Assembly (NCBI RefSeq): GCF_001618425.1
Contig: NZ_BDCU01000040.1
Span: 62,001 to 126,000 of the forward strand
Direction: 5' to 3'
Length of the DNA: 64,000 nt
DNA from: Nocardia fusca NBRC 14340
GTDB lineage: Bacteria; Actinomycetota; Actinomycetes; Mycobacteriales; Mycobacteriaceae
Shown: piece by piece, positions 43,151 through 52,271 of the stretch
Layout of the letters: every line of letters begins with the position of its first letter
Numbering within the stretch: the stretch's first letter is position 1
Translations under genes and position numbers: made by a program
Notes under the pieces: model-generated
Databases searched by the model: none
Seen by the model: the letters and a program-made list of their open reading frames with translations, nothing else
What the model was told of the DNA's origin: nothing

Positions 43151-43332
43151 GCGCCGGTCCTCCGGGACCGGCGAGGATCGCAACCATCGTGGTGAGCTGC
43201 GCGGCGTTGTGGACCACGCGGGTGGCGCCGGTCCTCCGGGACCAGCGAGGATCGCAACTCGGTCATCACCCTCGACGAGACGCTTTCTCGGCGGCGTGGC
43301 GCCGGCCCTCCGGGACCGGCCAGGATCGCACC
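43151..43332 (+). CRISPR. Three-repeat CRISPR-like array without adjacent cas genes
   Basis: Three 34-base repeats begin at 43151, 43225 and 43299, exactly 74 bases apart, leaving two 40-base spacers (43185-43224 and 43259-43298) unrelated to each other. Each repeat holds an 8-bp stem, GCCGGTCC with GGACCGGC, around TCCG, followed by GAGGATCGCAAC, which resembles the 3' ends of type I repeats. Repeat 2 differs from repeat 1 at one base and repeat 3 at about three, so degeneration at the right end suggests a leader on the left and rightward transcription. No cas genes lie in the window, so it would depend on cas genes elsewhere or be a relic. Confidence 0.65.
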
Positions 43333-43819
43333 TTCGTACACGATGACCCCAAGACCCACGAATGGCGCTGGCCCCTCGTGGAGCGCCGGGACGGCAGCCA
43401 GTTTAAAACGGGTCCGGTTCGCTGATGACCCGCACCCCACGGGGTGGCCTCCGCAGCGGCAGCTACCGTAGCCGGTCAGCCAGCAGCAGCCTCATCATCG
43501 CCGCCAATCAGCGGCAGGAATACACCCGGGCCTTCGCTACCCGGCGGGATTGACAACCGCCTCAACATCATCCGCCTCACCGAACATCCCTGAACCCTTC
43601 ATACCGGTACTTCTGTCGGTGCCTTCGGGCATGGTAGAGACTGCCGAGTCGGACGCGTCCAGCTAACTCTTAGGGAGATACGGTGCAATGCAATAAATTT
43701 CATACCTGTTGCCTTGACCTGAGCGTCATACTAGCTGACCGTGGATCCAGGTGTGGGCTCGGTGACGATCGCGCGCCCAGGGGTCAGTTCACACCTGCGA
43801 TCCGAATCGTGTGTGAGCG
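43333..43819. other. Gap between the repeat array and the Shedu-type gene
   Basis: No supported gene. A plus-strand fragment reading HDDPKTHEWRWPLVERRDGS right after the third repeat looks protein-like but has no start and ends within 100 bases; it may be a gene scrap. The 3' part must hold the promoter of the nuclease gene at 43820. Confidence 0.35.
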
Positions 43820-45700
43820 ATGACCAAACGGTGGCTCATGATCGCCGACAACCGCGCCCTGTCGCCCGAGACGTCCTTGCCAGCCACCACATGGAGAGAC
43901 AAGAGGTCCTTCATCGCGCCTCTTGCCGCTGGAGTCGGTGACGCCGTTGTCCTGTGGCGAGTAGGGCCAAGGGGTATCGGAAGCGGGATTGTTGCGATCG
44001 GCCGCATTACGACGTCTGATCCTGCGGTCGAACCGTTCGACGAGCTGGCACGTTCAGCTTTTGTGCGCTCCGATGAGCGGGCGAGAAACGAATCAGAGCA
44101 CGAACCGACAAGGTCGGTCATCACGATCGACTTCGATACCCTGCTGCTCACCAAACCGCTCGTGGACGACAAACTGCGCGAAGCCTCGCTCTCCGGACTC
44201 GTCCAGCAGGCGCGATCCGCGGCCCGTCGACACCGCCACCAAATCGAGGCTCTGGAAGTCGCCGATGACGAATGGCAGACTATTGAGCAACTAGCTGAGG
44301 AAACGACCCCACCCTCTGCGTGGCCACTGACGCTGAATATCGGTCCAGGCACCGTTGTTCATCGCTCCGAGCTACAGAGTGTGTACGGAGGAACGTCGGG
44401 GGCAGTCGCTGTCTGTGCCCGAACGCCGAACGTGTTCCTTTTCGTAGACCGAGCAACGTGTACGCCAGACCTTGCGCCACGATGGGCTGACGGAATCCTC
44501 TTGGTTCCTGGTAAATCGGCCACCACAGGATTCTGGCACGACACCGCGGCAGAAAATATAGTACTCGTTAACCATATCCACAGAGGGATCCCCCTTCATG
44601 TGTTCGAGGCCCAGGGCAACGAATGCCTGTATATTGGCGAATTTGCCGTGGACCAGTCTAATCCGGTCGAATGCGTGGCAGCCGCAGGTGCACAAAGAGT
44701 GAGAAGTTCATCGTATAACGGGCGAACTCGCCGTAGGCAGGGGCGGACGATGCTAGAAAGCCGATCTGTGCCTGTCTTTCGGCTGCGCCAGCTTCACGGC
44801 ATACGATGTTTCTCGGGCGAATCGCAACCGTTCGACACAGCGCCCCGTGTATATCTGACGCTCACGGCGACCAGGTATGTCGACGCTGCACGTTGCAGCC
44901 CAAAAAAAGCGCCTCCGATCGGTTATGCCGCGACCGGTTTCACTAATGATGAGGAGTCATTTCTTGCACTGTACAGAGCCGACCCCCAGCGATTCCGACA
45001 GTTGATCGCCGCCGACGAGTCGGCGCGCGACCTGGTGGCGATAGCCCACCGGAAGCGGCAACTCGATCGATTCCGACGTTTGCTGAAAGACGAAGGCTAC
45101 TTCAGCAAGGAACTCGCAGAATCCGGCGGCCGAGGGGAAGAACATGTCTGGCAACGCTTCTTCGAAGACAATCCTTGGATCTTCGGTGTGGCGCTGGCCG
45201 GACAATTGCTGACCCGCTGGAACAGTGAGAAACTGGAGCAAGTGGTCACCGGTGCATCAATCACCAGAGCAGGCAAAAGAACCGACGCGCTCCTACGAAC
45301 GTCCGGCCTGGTCAAGTCGTTGGTGTTCGCTGAGATAAAGACCCCCAAGACACCCCTCCTCGGTCGCGAACCCCGTTCCGGATGTTGGTCATCGTCCACC
45401 CATTTGTCCGAAGGCATTGCCCAAGTGCAAGGCACCGTCCACCTCGCGGTGGACGATATCGGCGAGCGACTGCACAGCACAGCCACCGATGGCACGGAGA
45501 TCGCGGGCGACTACACCTACCTGCTGAATCCCCGCTCCTACTTGATCATCGGACAACTCGATCAGTTCCTTGGCCCAGACGGAGGACACCACAGAGGCAA
45601 AATCCGGTCATTCGAGCTGCTGCGCAGCAAGCTCAAGGACCCCGAAGTAGTCACCTTCGACGAGCTACTAGCTCGAGCCGAGTGGTCAGTTCAGCCATGA
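43820..45700 (+). CDS. Three-domain defence nuclease: EVE-like, ScoMcrA-like and Shedu (DUF4263)
   Basis: The 626-residue protein appears to join three modules. Residues 1 to about 150 (WLMIADN, W, then APLAAGVGDAVVLWRVG and GSGIVAIGRI) resemble an EVE/PUA-type modified-base reader. Residues about 172-290 (GPGTVVHRSELQSVYGG, FLFVDRA, WADGILLVPG, LYIGEFAV) resemble the sensor domain of ScoMcrA-type restriction enzymes. Residues about 410-626 match DUF4263, the Shedu nuclease, with D489 and E505-x-K507 (AEIKTP) as PD-(D/E)XK residues, and later YLLNPRSYLIIGQ. Shedu proteins act alone as phage or plasmid defence. I infer cleavage of DNA carrying modified bases. The gene sits beside a CRISPR-like array. 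Confidence 0.8.
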   Translation: MTKRWLMIADNRALSPETSLPATTWRDKRSFIAPLAAGVGDAVVLWRVGPRGIGSGIVAIGRITTSDPAVEPFDELARSAFVRSDERARNESEHEPTRSVITIDFDTLLLTKPLVDDKLREASLSGLVQQARSAARRHRHQIEALEVADDEWQTIEQLAEETTPPSAWPLTLNIGPGTVVHRSELQSVYGGTSGAVAVCARTPNVFLFVDRATCTPDLAPRWADGILLVPGKSATTGFWHDTAAENIVLVNHIHRGIPLHVFEAQGNECLYIGEFAVDQSNPVECVAAAGAQRVRSSSYNGRTRRRQGRTMLESRSVPVFRLRQLHGIRCFSGESQPFDTAPRVYLTLTATRYVDAARCSPKKAPPIGYAATGFTNDEESFLALYRADPQRFRQLIAADESARDLVAIAHRKRQLDRFRRLLKDEGYFSKELAESGGRGEEHVWQRFFEDNPWIFGVALAGQLLTRWNSEKLEQVVTGASITRAGKRTDALLRTSGLVKSLVFAEIKTPKTPLLGREPRSGCWSSSTHLSEGIAQVQGTVHLAVDDIGERLHSTATDGTEIAGDYTYLLNPRSYLIIGQLDQFLGPDGGHHRGKIRSFELLRSKLKDPEVVTFDELLARAEWSVQP

Positions 45701-46217
45701 CCCGCCCTTCTCGCCGCACGCTGGCGACTGCCAATAGCGGTTGCGTCCCACAGCGCGGTGCACAGCGCGGAACTGCTGTTACCACTGCGTCGGGCGCTGT
45801 GGGCCCGGTCGGGCATCTGCCCGGCGCCTGCCCGTCTTCTACCATGTTTGTTATTTCGGCAAGGTGAATCGCCTGGGTGAGTCCGGGGTACATGCGCCAT
45901 CACCTCGGCCCCACTATCGCGCTCGGGGGTGCTACAGGACAGGGGACAGTTTCGGTCACGTGACCTGACTGGGCCAATGGTTCGGCAGCAGCGGACTCGC
46001 CGCGGTATTTCCTGGCCGAGGTCTATAAACCCGTCGGGTTTCCTGATCCGAACGTTCAGGCTTCCCTTGTTGACGGAGGTGTCGGGCCAGGCGGTCGGCC
46101 GTACTGGATTCGTCCACTGCCGTGAGGGGTCACGAGAAACCGCTGCCTCGGACCGAAGCAGAGGGGTCACATCACCACACCCGCTGCCGCACCCGACCGC
46201 GGAGTAGGTACCGGACG

Positions 46218-46272
46218 ACCGGAGGCGGTGAAGGACCCGCGCACAGCGGGAGCGGGTCTCACCACCTCCGGT
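46218..46272. other. 55-base hairpin in a gene-free stretch (45701-46315)
   Basis: ACCGGAGGCGGTGA (46218-46231) pairs with TCACCACCTCCGGT (46259-46272) with one mismatch. Inside this, ACCCGC (46235-46240) pairs with GCGGGT (46252-46257). TCCGGTGCCG is also repeated directly at 46267 and 46295. The hairpin lies between two convergent genes, so a bidirectional terminator is possible, but it is longer than usual and lacks a T-run. The rest of the stretch has no gene; it includes a perfect 12-bp palindrome GGTCACGTGACC at 45954-45965. Confidence 0.55.
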
Positions 46273-46315
46273 GCCGACTGACGTCCGTCGGACATCCGGT
46301 GCCGGCTGCGGGATG

Positions 46316-47098
46316 TTATGGCTGTTCTTCGGGTGGGTCATCGGCGGTCAGAGCATCCACCAGCGCTATAGCGCTCGCGCGCAGTGTGTCAGTCTCGGCC
46401 TGCTCTGCCAACGCGAATAGATAGTCGAAAAAAGCTTGGAGACCGAGTTCGTCCTTGGCGTTCTCGGTTCGCGTGGCTCGTGAGATCGCTTCTCCCCCCA
46501 GTGTGAGCAGCGCGTCCAAGACCGTGGGCAGTGCGGTCTCCGGCGAGTCCTTCACCGCGTCGGCCACCGTCCGATCGAGGAAGGCGCGGACCACCGACAT
46601 CTCGACGGTGGACGTGGCGAACCGCTGTCTCGACCACAGGTCCTCGTCACTGCGCTCGTTGTTTCCCACAGCGTAGGGCGCAAGGTAGCCGCGTTTGCGC
46701 GCCTCCTTCAGCCAGCGACTCGCCGTGACGGGTGAGACTCCCCAGTGCTCTGCTACCGCTTTACGGGCGGCGCGACCGTCGGCTTCTGCTTCGATATACC
46801 ACCAGGCGACCTGCATGTAATGCTGTGCGTGCCACGACCGCCCGGACTTTGGCATACGGGTTCGGGCATCGCCGAGCAACTGCGAGACGCGATTCCCGCC
46901 TTCGGTTTTCAAGGCGCGTTTGACACGGTCGAGGATCAGGCGCAGCTGTACGCGACGCAGTTCGGTCTGGGTGATCGCCACAGGTGCGGACGGATCACGC
47001 TGGCTCACCAGCAGTTCTGTGATCATCGATGATCCGTTCACGAGGCGACCTTCAGCCGTGTATTTCCAAGGCCCCGGCACATCGTCGTAGGTGACCAC
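46316..47098 (-). CDS. Helix-turn-helix protein of unknown role
   Basis: The 260-residue form starts at GTG 47098. A DNA-binding segment AVAEHWGVSPVTASRWLKEARKRGYL (given in parts: EHWGVSPVTAS, then WLKEARKRG) lies near residues 114-140, flanked by helical regions. The frame stays open and protein-like for about 40 codons upstream (DAKARALLSVPP, DADGTERVVV) but offers no ATG, GTG or TTG. AGGGGG sits before ATC ATT near 47205, so a rare start or a mutated one is possible. The protein could be a plasmid-type regulator or partition factor. Confidence 0.65.
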   Translation of the reverse strand: MVTYDDVPGPWKYTAEGRLVNGSSMITELLVSQRDPSAPVAITQTELRRVQLRLILDRVKRALKTEGGNRVSQLLGDARTRMPKSGRSWHAQHYMQVAWWYIEAEADGRAARKAVAEHWGVSPVTASRWLKEARKRGYLAPYAVGNNERSDEDLWSRQRFATSTVEMSVVRAFLDRTVADAVKDSPETALPTVLDALLTLGGEAISRATRTENAKDELGLQAFFDYLFALAEQAETDTLRASAIALVDALTADDPPEEQP

Positions 47099-47338
47099 GA
47101 CACGTTCGGTCCCGTCGGCGTCGGTGATGACAGCGCCGCCCGTGCCAGGGCCGTCGAAAGGCGGAACGCTGAGCAGGGCCCTCGCCTTGGCGTCTTCCGA
47201 AATGATAACCCCCTGACATAGTGATGTATCTCTGAGCGTAGACGACGACCTATTGCGGGCACGAGGCTGGAAACCAGCGGACGGCCATCAGCGGCCGTCC
47301 CGATCTGGTGGACAACAGAGAGCGAAAGGCGTCGTCGC

Positions 47339-47527
47339 ATGACATCCAGCACCGTGAACCAGTCCGGTTCGCAGCCCGATCCCGAGCGGTTGCCGTTGCG
47401 CTGGTTCGTGATCCTCGCAACCGCAGGCGCGAGCGGAACGGCCATCGGGGTGATCACCGAGGCGGGCGTGGGAGTCGGCGTCGCGCTGGCGGTTGTCGGC
47501 CTACTGCACAAAATCCTCGACCACTAG
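47339..47527 (+). CDS. Small membrane protein
   Basis: The 62-residue protein has GAAAGG before its ATG, a Ser/Gln-rich N-terminus, and one or two hydrophobic stretches (LRWFVILATAGASGTAIGV and VGVGVALAVVGLL). No family recognised. It is transcribed away from the helix-turn-helix gene at 46316, which would share the intervening 240 bases as promoter region. Confidence 0.6.
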   Translation: MTSSTVNQSGSQPDPERLPLRWFVILATAGASGTAIGVITEAGVGVGVALAVVGLLHKILDH

Positions 47528-47778
47528 CGACCTGCCCGCCCGCTCCCGGCCCGTGCCCGACGTAGTCTGTCGAACGACTCTAACAAGGCGAGTTTGTGCT
47601 GGCCCGCCAAAGGCCGTTTACCCGAGCACATATCGGTCCGGCCCATCTCTAGGGCCGGATCGGGTGTGCGGGACTTCCGGTATGGGCGGTTCAGGTCAGA
47701 GGGTTTCTCCTCGGAACTGCTGGGCATGACCGCATGGATGCGGAGGCATGCGCGGACGTGCGCGTCGGTCCGTCGCCG

Positions 47779-48414
47779 TTACTCACTGGCGTGTTCCCGC
47801 GTCCCCTTGATCACCGCGTCCACGCAGCGCTGCAGCACCATCATATCGAGCGTGAAAACCTCATCGAGATCGACTTCCGCTGGGTTATCGATCGTCGTGG
47901 ATACCATGATGCCAGCCCAAAACCGCTTGATGGCCTTCAAGATCTCCACTGCCTCGACAAACAGATCGGTATCGAGCCGCTCGGCCGGATCGACGATGTA
48001 CTTGATGAGTTCATGGGTGACCGCGTGCCGATGGACGTAGATATCGTCCAGCCGAGCCGCCTGCGCCATGGTGATGGCTTCGGACTCGACCAGCCAGAGC
48101 AGCGAGGCCCGAAACTTGTTCTTCGGTGCCAGATCCAGCACTTTGCGCCGGTAGGCGTCCTCGTTGACGATGCTGCGGCCGGATTCATCGAAGCCCACAC
48201 TGTAGAATTCTCGAACCTCGTCAAGCACGACCAGTTTCAGCCGCTCATGGATCATCTGCAGCAGGCTGGCGAACATCAAGGCGAAACGGATGCTCTCTGG
48301 CCGCAGCTTGGCTTCGAGTGCCCGCTTATATCCCTCCGGATCATCGGCAAATCCCACCGAACCAGTGTGGCGAAGCTGGTGGTGATCGGCATCAGAATTT
48401 CGGTGGCGCTTCAC
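47779..48414 (-). CDS. Unknown helical protein, possible HEPN-like
   Basis: About 211 residues. GTG 48414 is chosen because AAGGAG lies 11 bases upstream; GTG 48357 is an alternative. The sequence is helical with conserved-looking RHAVTHELIKYI and an RFALMFASLLQMIHERLKLVV stretch. An R-x4-6-H arrangement (DIYVHRHAVTH) recalls HEPN RNases, but I cannot confirm the motif. It lies in a defence-flavoured stretch next to a broken KAP NTPase. Function unknown. Confidence 0.55.
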   Translation of the reverse strand: MKRHRNSDADHHQLRHTGSVGFADDPEGYKRALEAKLRPESIRFALMFASLLQMIHERLKLVVLDEVREFYSVGFDESGRSIVNEDAYRRKVLDLAPKNKFRASLLWLVESEAITMAQAARLDDIYVHRHAVTHELIKYIVDPAERLDTDLFVEAVEILKAIKRFWAGIMVSTTIDNPAEVDLDEVFTLDMMVLQRCVDAVIKGTREHASE

Positions 48415-48526
48415 CGCGACCGGCACTCCTTGATCAGCTACACGTTCGCAACCAGCACGTCTTCACCGCACCCTTCCGGCTCCGGCCTAGATGCCTTGCA
48501 GCCGTCGCCAGTACGATCCTGGGCCT

Positions 48527-48900
48527 ATGAGCTCCGAGCGGTCTGTGCCTGACAACGGCAGCGATGCAGCGATCGATTCCATGGTCGACGATCGCCTAGC
48601 GGTTGCTGTGTTCGCGAACCGGATCGCGCAGCGCATCGTGAGAACAGGAACCGGACCCAGTATCGTGTTCGGCCTCGCCGGGCATGGGGCAGCGGGAAGA
48701 CCTCGATGCTGAGGATGATCGAGGAAGCGCTCAAGAACATCTCAGCCGATGTCGAGACGGACGCTCATGGCTGGACAGTTGCGCACTTCACCCCATGGGC
48801 AGCATCGGATGTCGATTCCCTCATCATCGAGTTCTACACCGCAATCGCGTCCGCCCTTCCAAAAGAAGCGACTAAGAGATCAGTTCAGAATGAACTTTGA
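48527..48900 (+). pseudogene. KAP-family P-loop NTPase, frameshifted and truncated
   Basis: The first frame from ATG 48527 runs through RIVRTGTGPSIVFGLAGH and is interrupted exactly at the Walker A motif. The continuation, WGSGKTSMLRMIEEALK, is in another frame. It goes on to VAHFTPWAASDVDSLIIEFY, the typical KAP NTPase order, before a stop at 48900, so only about 120 residues of a normally 500-plus-residue protein remain. An IS remnant begins just after. KAP NTPases are often defence-related; this copy is dead. Confidence 0.75.
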
Positions 48901-48942
48901 GGGCGTCTTGCACTGCGCCGCAGCGTATTCGACAATCTCAGC

Positions 48943-49732
48943 GTGGGTGATGAGGTGGTGACCGACGAGCTTTGGTCAAGGCTGGAATCGTTGATTCCGT
49001 TGCAGGAAAGACGCTTCCGCTACCCCGGTCGCCATCGATCCGATGACCGAGCCGCGTTGGAAGGCATTCTGTACGTGGCCCGCACAGGTATCGGGTGGAA
49101 CCAACTGCCGACCGGGTTGTTCGGTGTCTCGGGGGCGACCTGCTGGCGCCGGTTGAGCGAATGATCGCAGGCCGGAGTGTGGCAGCAACTGCATGAAAAC
49201 GTGTTGAACGAACTCCGCGCAGCCGGACGGCTCGAACTGTCACGGGTGCTGGTCGATGCCTCACACCTGCGGGCCCTCAAAGGGGGGACGATGTCGGCCC
49301 GAGCCCGGTCGACCGCGGCCGGGCCGGTTCCAAGCATCACCTGATCACCGACGCCGCCGGGACGCCCTTGGCGGTCACGCTGACAGGCGGCAATCGCAAC
49401 GACGTCACCCAGTTCGTCCCACTCGTCGATGCCCTGCCCGTGATCAGGGGTCGACGTGGTCGTCCCTGGCGCCGACCTCGTCATCTGTATGCCGACCGCG
49501 GCTACGACCACGACAAATACCGCCGCCTACTCCGAGCCCGCGGCATCACCCCCGTCATCGCCCGCCGCAGCACCGGCCACGGCTCCGGATTGGGGAAGCT
49601 CCGGTGGCCGGTCGAGCGAGGCTTCGCATGGTTGCACGCCTTCAAACGCTTACGGACCCGCTACGAACGGCGCGCCGATATCCACCAAGCACTGGTGCTG
49701 CCGGGCGGCGTGGTTGGTTCGCATGCTGCGTG
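48943..49732 (+). mobile_element. IS5-family transposase, decayed
   Basis: Reading through lesions gives a complete IS5-type DDE transposase: an N-terminal LWSRLESLIPLQ...RYPGRHRSDDRAALEG, a DASHLRALKGGDD region, ADRGYDHDKYRRLL, and GKLRWPVERGFAWLH. Lesions are an in-frame TGA at 49162-49164, a frameshift in the six-G run at 49282-49287, and a frame change near the C-terminus (about 49690). All three catalytic acids are still encoded but not in one frame. No matching terminal inverted repeats were found, so the element is also truncated or its ends have diverged. Confidence 0.8.
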
Positions 49733-50774
49733 ATCGGCCGGTTCCGCAGGATGCTTCGGCGGCTCGGCGTTGGGCCTGGGCGTCGTCGCGGGCGGTGACC
49801 ATGGTGTAGGTCCGGGCGACCCACTGCCGGTCGCGGTCGTCGGCCTCGCGGCCGATGCTGCCCGCCTGGCGTGCGGCTTCGTGGATCTCGGCGTGGATGG
49901 CCTCCTTCACGGTCGGTGCAACACCCTGGCGGCTGAGCACTTTGTCGAGTTCATTCACGGTCTTGCGGTAGTAGTCGCGGTGGTCGCGGCGGGTCTGCTC
50001 GCGGTTGTCCAGGCCAAATCCGCTGGCGACGTTGTAGAGGGCGAGTGCCACGTTCTGGGCGGCGGCCCCGCGGTCGTACTCCTGATCGGTTTTCCTCTCC
50101 ACCGGACTGCTGGCCTGCGCGAGTTCCCAGATCCGGTTCTCGGTGCGGGAGGCGAGCCTGACCCCGCAGTGGATCTGCCAGTCCGAGTCGACGGCGCTTC
50201 GGGAGCGTTCGTCGGCCCACATCAGCTCGGGGACGTCTTTACGGTGCAGGACTCGTCCTGTGTCGATATCGGCGAGGACAGCGGCCAGGTGGACGCGTTC
50301 GATCGGTGCCAGCCCGTTGGGTTCGGTGCCGGTCGCGATCGCCTGCAGCTTGGCGCGGGTCGCGGCCAGACGCGGCAGGTCGGCGGCGATCTCGTCGTGA
50401 ACACCGATCCGCGCCATACTCTCTTCTCTGTTCGGTGAGCCGAGCAGTTCCCGCGCTGTCCACTCCTGGCGGCCGGTGATGCTGGCGTAGGTCTTGAGTT
50501 CGTCGAGGATCTCGTCGCGGTTGGCGTAGCCGGGCCAGACCCGCAGGTCGGGGTTGTGGCCAGCGACGATCACGCGCCCGATCTCCCGGACGGTGTGCTG
50601 ATCTTCCGGCGTCATCACCGAGATCTCCCCGGTCATCCGGGCCGGGTCGATCCGGCGGGCGGCGAACTCGGCGAGCAGGCTCGGGATCCGGCCGCGGGCC
50701 TCCTCACCCGGGTCGACGAGGGCGGAGTGGCGAGCAGGTCCATCTTCTTCTGTGTGCTCGCCCAGATAGTCCAC
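49650..50774 (-). pseudogene. Remnant of a large unknown gene cut at both ends
   Basis: The frame codes for about 374 residues of charged, helical protein (TARELLGSPNREESMARIG, then RRDHRDYYRKTVNELDKVL). Its last 30 or so residues come from antisense IS sequence (below about 49745), so the IS cut off its true end. Upstream of the GTG at 50774 the frame stays open and protein-like to about 50935 (TLSNFRLGDRAQIRFLVDYL) with no start codon, so the 5' end is also missing. I do not recognise the family; the C-terminal part of a relaxase is one guess. Confidence 0.6.
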
Positions 50775-50933
50775 TAGGAACCGGATCTGAGCGCGGTCGC
50801 CTAGCCGAAAGTTGCTTAGCGTGACTTTTCTCGTGGATGTTCCCGGGCTGCCATTCTGACGGGGAGCGGCGACAACGCGCTCCTCCCTCGGGACACTTCC
50901 TGACAGCCACAGGATTTGGGCCGACTCCAGGCG

Positions 50934-52058
50934 TCAGGACCCATCGCCCAAAGCGCTTGCGAGCAGCACGGCGAAACCGAAGTAGAGGTGACTCAGACCC
51001 ACTATCGAGATCAGAGCACCGTACTTGTAATACGCCTCGTGGAAGGGGTCCGCCAGCAGGTCGTCCAGCTGAGCCCTTCCATCGCCAAAGTGCAGTGAGT
51101 CTCCGTAGTTGAAAGTCCGAATCAACTCGTCAGGTTTTATATTGCCGTAGCTCACGGGGTCGTCGAGCGTGGCATTGCTCGCCTTGAGTGCGGTAAGCGT
51201 CTGGAGGGTGTGGTTCATCAGCTTGCCGCGCGCCGCACGCCACAGCGGCACCACCTCCCGGATAGCCGACTGCTGCGCCTCGGACAGACCACCGATCGCC
51301 TTGAACAGTGCACTTTGAGCGATAGGGAAGGAAGCCGCCTCGCCGTCGTTGTGCAACTGCCGGAAGGCGGCGGATGCACCCAGGAAACTCTCGTCGGCCG
51401 GGAAACCGAGCACGCGAACGTACCATTCGTCCGTCCCAGAGTGCCGCCCCACTGACATTTTCGTATCGTCGTTGATGATGCTGAACCCTGCGAGTCGGCG
51501 ACTCATCGTGATGTACCGCTCGACGCTTGTCCGATCGTCTCCTTGTAGTGGGATGCGCGGGAATGCGTACGGGTCAGGCAGGCCGAAAACGTAATCCAGC
51601 TTTTCCCAGTGGTGAAGGAAGCCCTTGGCCCCTTCCCGACCGTACTGCTGCAACGGGGGGTCGAAGCTCAACAAACGGGGATGGATTGTGTCCTCGACAG
51701 GGGTCATCTTGAACCCGACCGTACTGCGGGTGAGGTTCACGTTCCGTTCGGTTATCTTCAGCGCGAACTGGATCGAGGGCGCGTTTTCAGGCGCATCGTC
51801 CGGCGCAGGCCACTCGACCGTCAGGTATTCGGACTCGGACAGCTTTCGAGGGGTCAGGGGCCCCTCAGGACTCTCCGGGTCGACCGGGCCCCTCCATTTG
51901 GACGTGCGGTTGATGGAGCTGCCAGGGGCCGGGCGCTCGCGCCGCGGGCCGGCCAATGGTCTTTGAACCGGAGCTGGATTACTTGCACGGTGGCGCTGGG
52001 ACTGAGCCTGCTGTTTGGCTCGCTGCTTCGCCCGCTTCTTGTCGCCCCTTTTACCCAT
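50934..52058 (-). CDS. Unknown protein with a basic N-terminus
   Basis: The 374-residue protein starts with a Lys/Arg/Gln-rich tract (KRGDKKRAKQRAKQQAQSQR) suggestive of nucleic-acid binding. A folded region follows with YITMSRRLAGFSIINDD and GFPADESFLGASAAFRQLH, and a hydrophobic end (ISIVGLSHLYFGFAVLLASAL) that may be a membrane segment. Start ATG 52058 has AGAGGG upstream. No known domain recognised. It lies next to the truncated gene at 49650 and may have arrived by the event that truncated it. Confidence 0.7.
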   Translation of the reverse strand: MGKRGDKKRAKQRAKQQAQSQRHRASNPAPVQRPLAGPRRERPAPGSSINRTSKWRGPVDPESPEGPLTPRKLSESEYLTVEWPAPDDAPENAPSIQFALKITERNVNLTRSTVGFKMTPVEDTIHPRLLSFDPPLQQYGREGAKGFLHHWEKLDYVFGLPDPYAFPRIPLQGDDRTSVERYITMSRRLAGFSIINDDTKMSVGRHSGTDEWYVRVLGFPADESFLGASAAFRQLHNDGEAASFPIAQSALFKAIGGLSEAQQSAIREVVPLWRAARGKLMNHTLQTLTALKASNATLDDPVSYGNIKPDELIRTFNYGDSLHFGDGRAQLDDLLADPFHEAYYKYGALISIVGLSHLYFGFAVLLASALGDGS

Positions 52059-52186
52059 GAACCACCCTCTCCGATCGCACACAGTCAAGGCGCTTGCAAG
52101 CTGCCGCTTTCGAGCTGCGGCCGCGCGACCTTTCGGAGAGTTACTTCGTCGCAGCGTACGCCTCGTTACCAAGGAATTGAGACACA

Positions 52187-52227
52187 AACGCATCCCCTTT
52201 GCCCGGGCCGCGCAAAGGGGATGCGTT
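52187..52227 (-). terminator. 16-bp perfect hairpin after the ECF sigma operon
   Basis: AACGCATCCCCTTTGC (52187-52202) and GCAAAGGGGATGCGTT (52212-52227) form a perfect 16-bp stem with a 9-base loop, 45 bases after the stop of the last gene of the sigma operon (read on the minus strand). A short T-rich tail (TTGTGTCTC) follows. Strong candidate factor-independent terminator. Confidence 0.7.
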
Positions 52228-52271
52228 CCATCGAGCTATCTATGGTGCGCCGGGGACTCCCCGTAGCCGGT

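Noticed and set aside
43366..43400. Possible fourth CRISPR repeat
   Set aside because: Spacing from repeat 3 is 67, not 74, and the stem does not form.
45691..46341. 216-residue minus-strand open frame after the Shedu-type gene
   Set aside because: Arg/Pro/Ser-rich with no domain, overlaps a strong hairpin and lacks a ribosome site.
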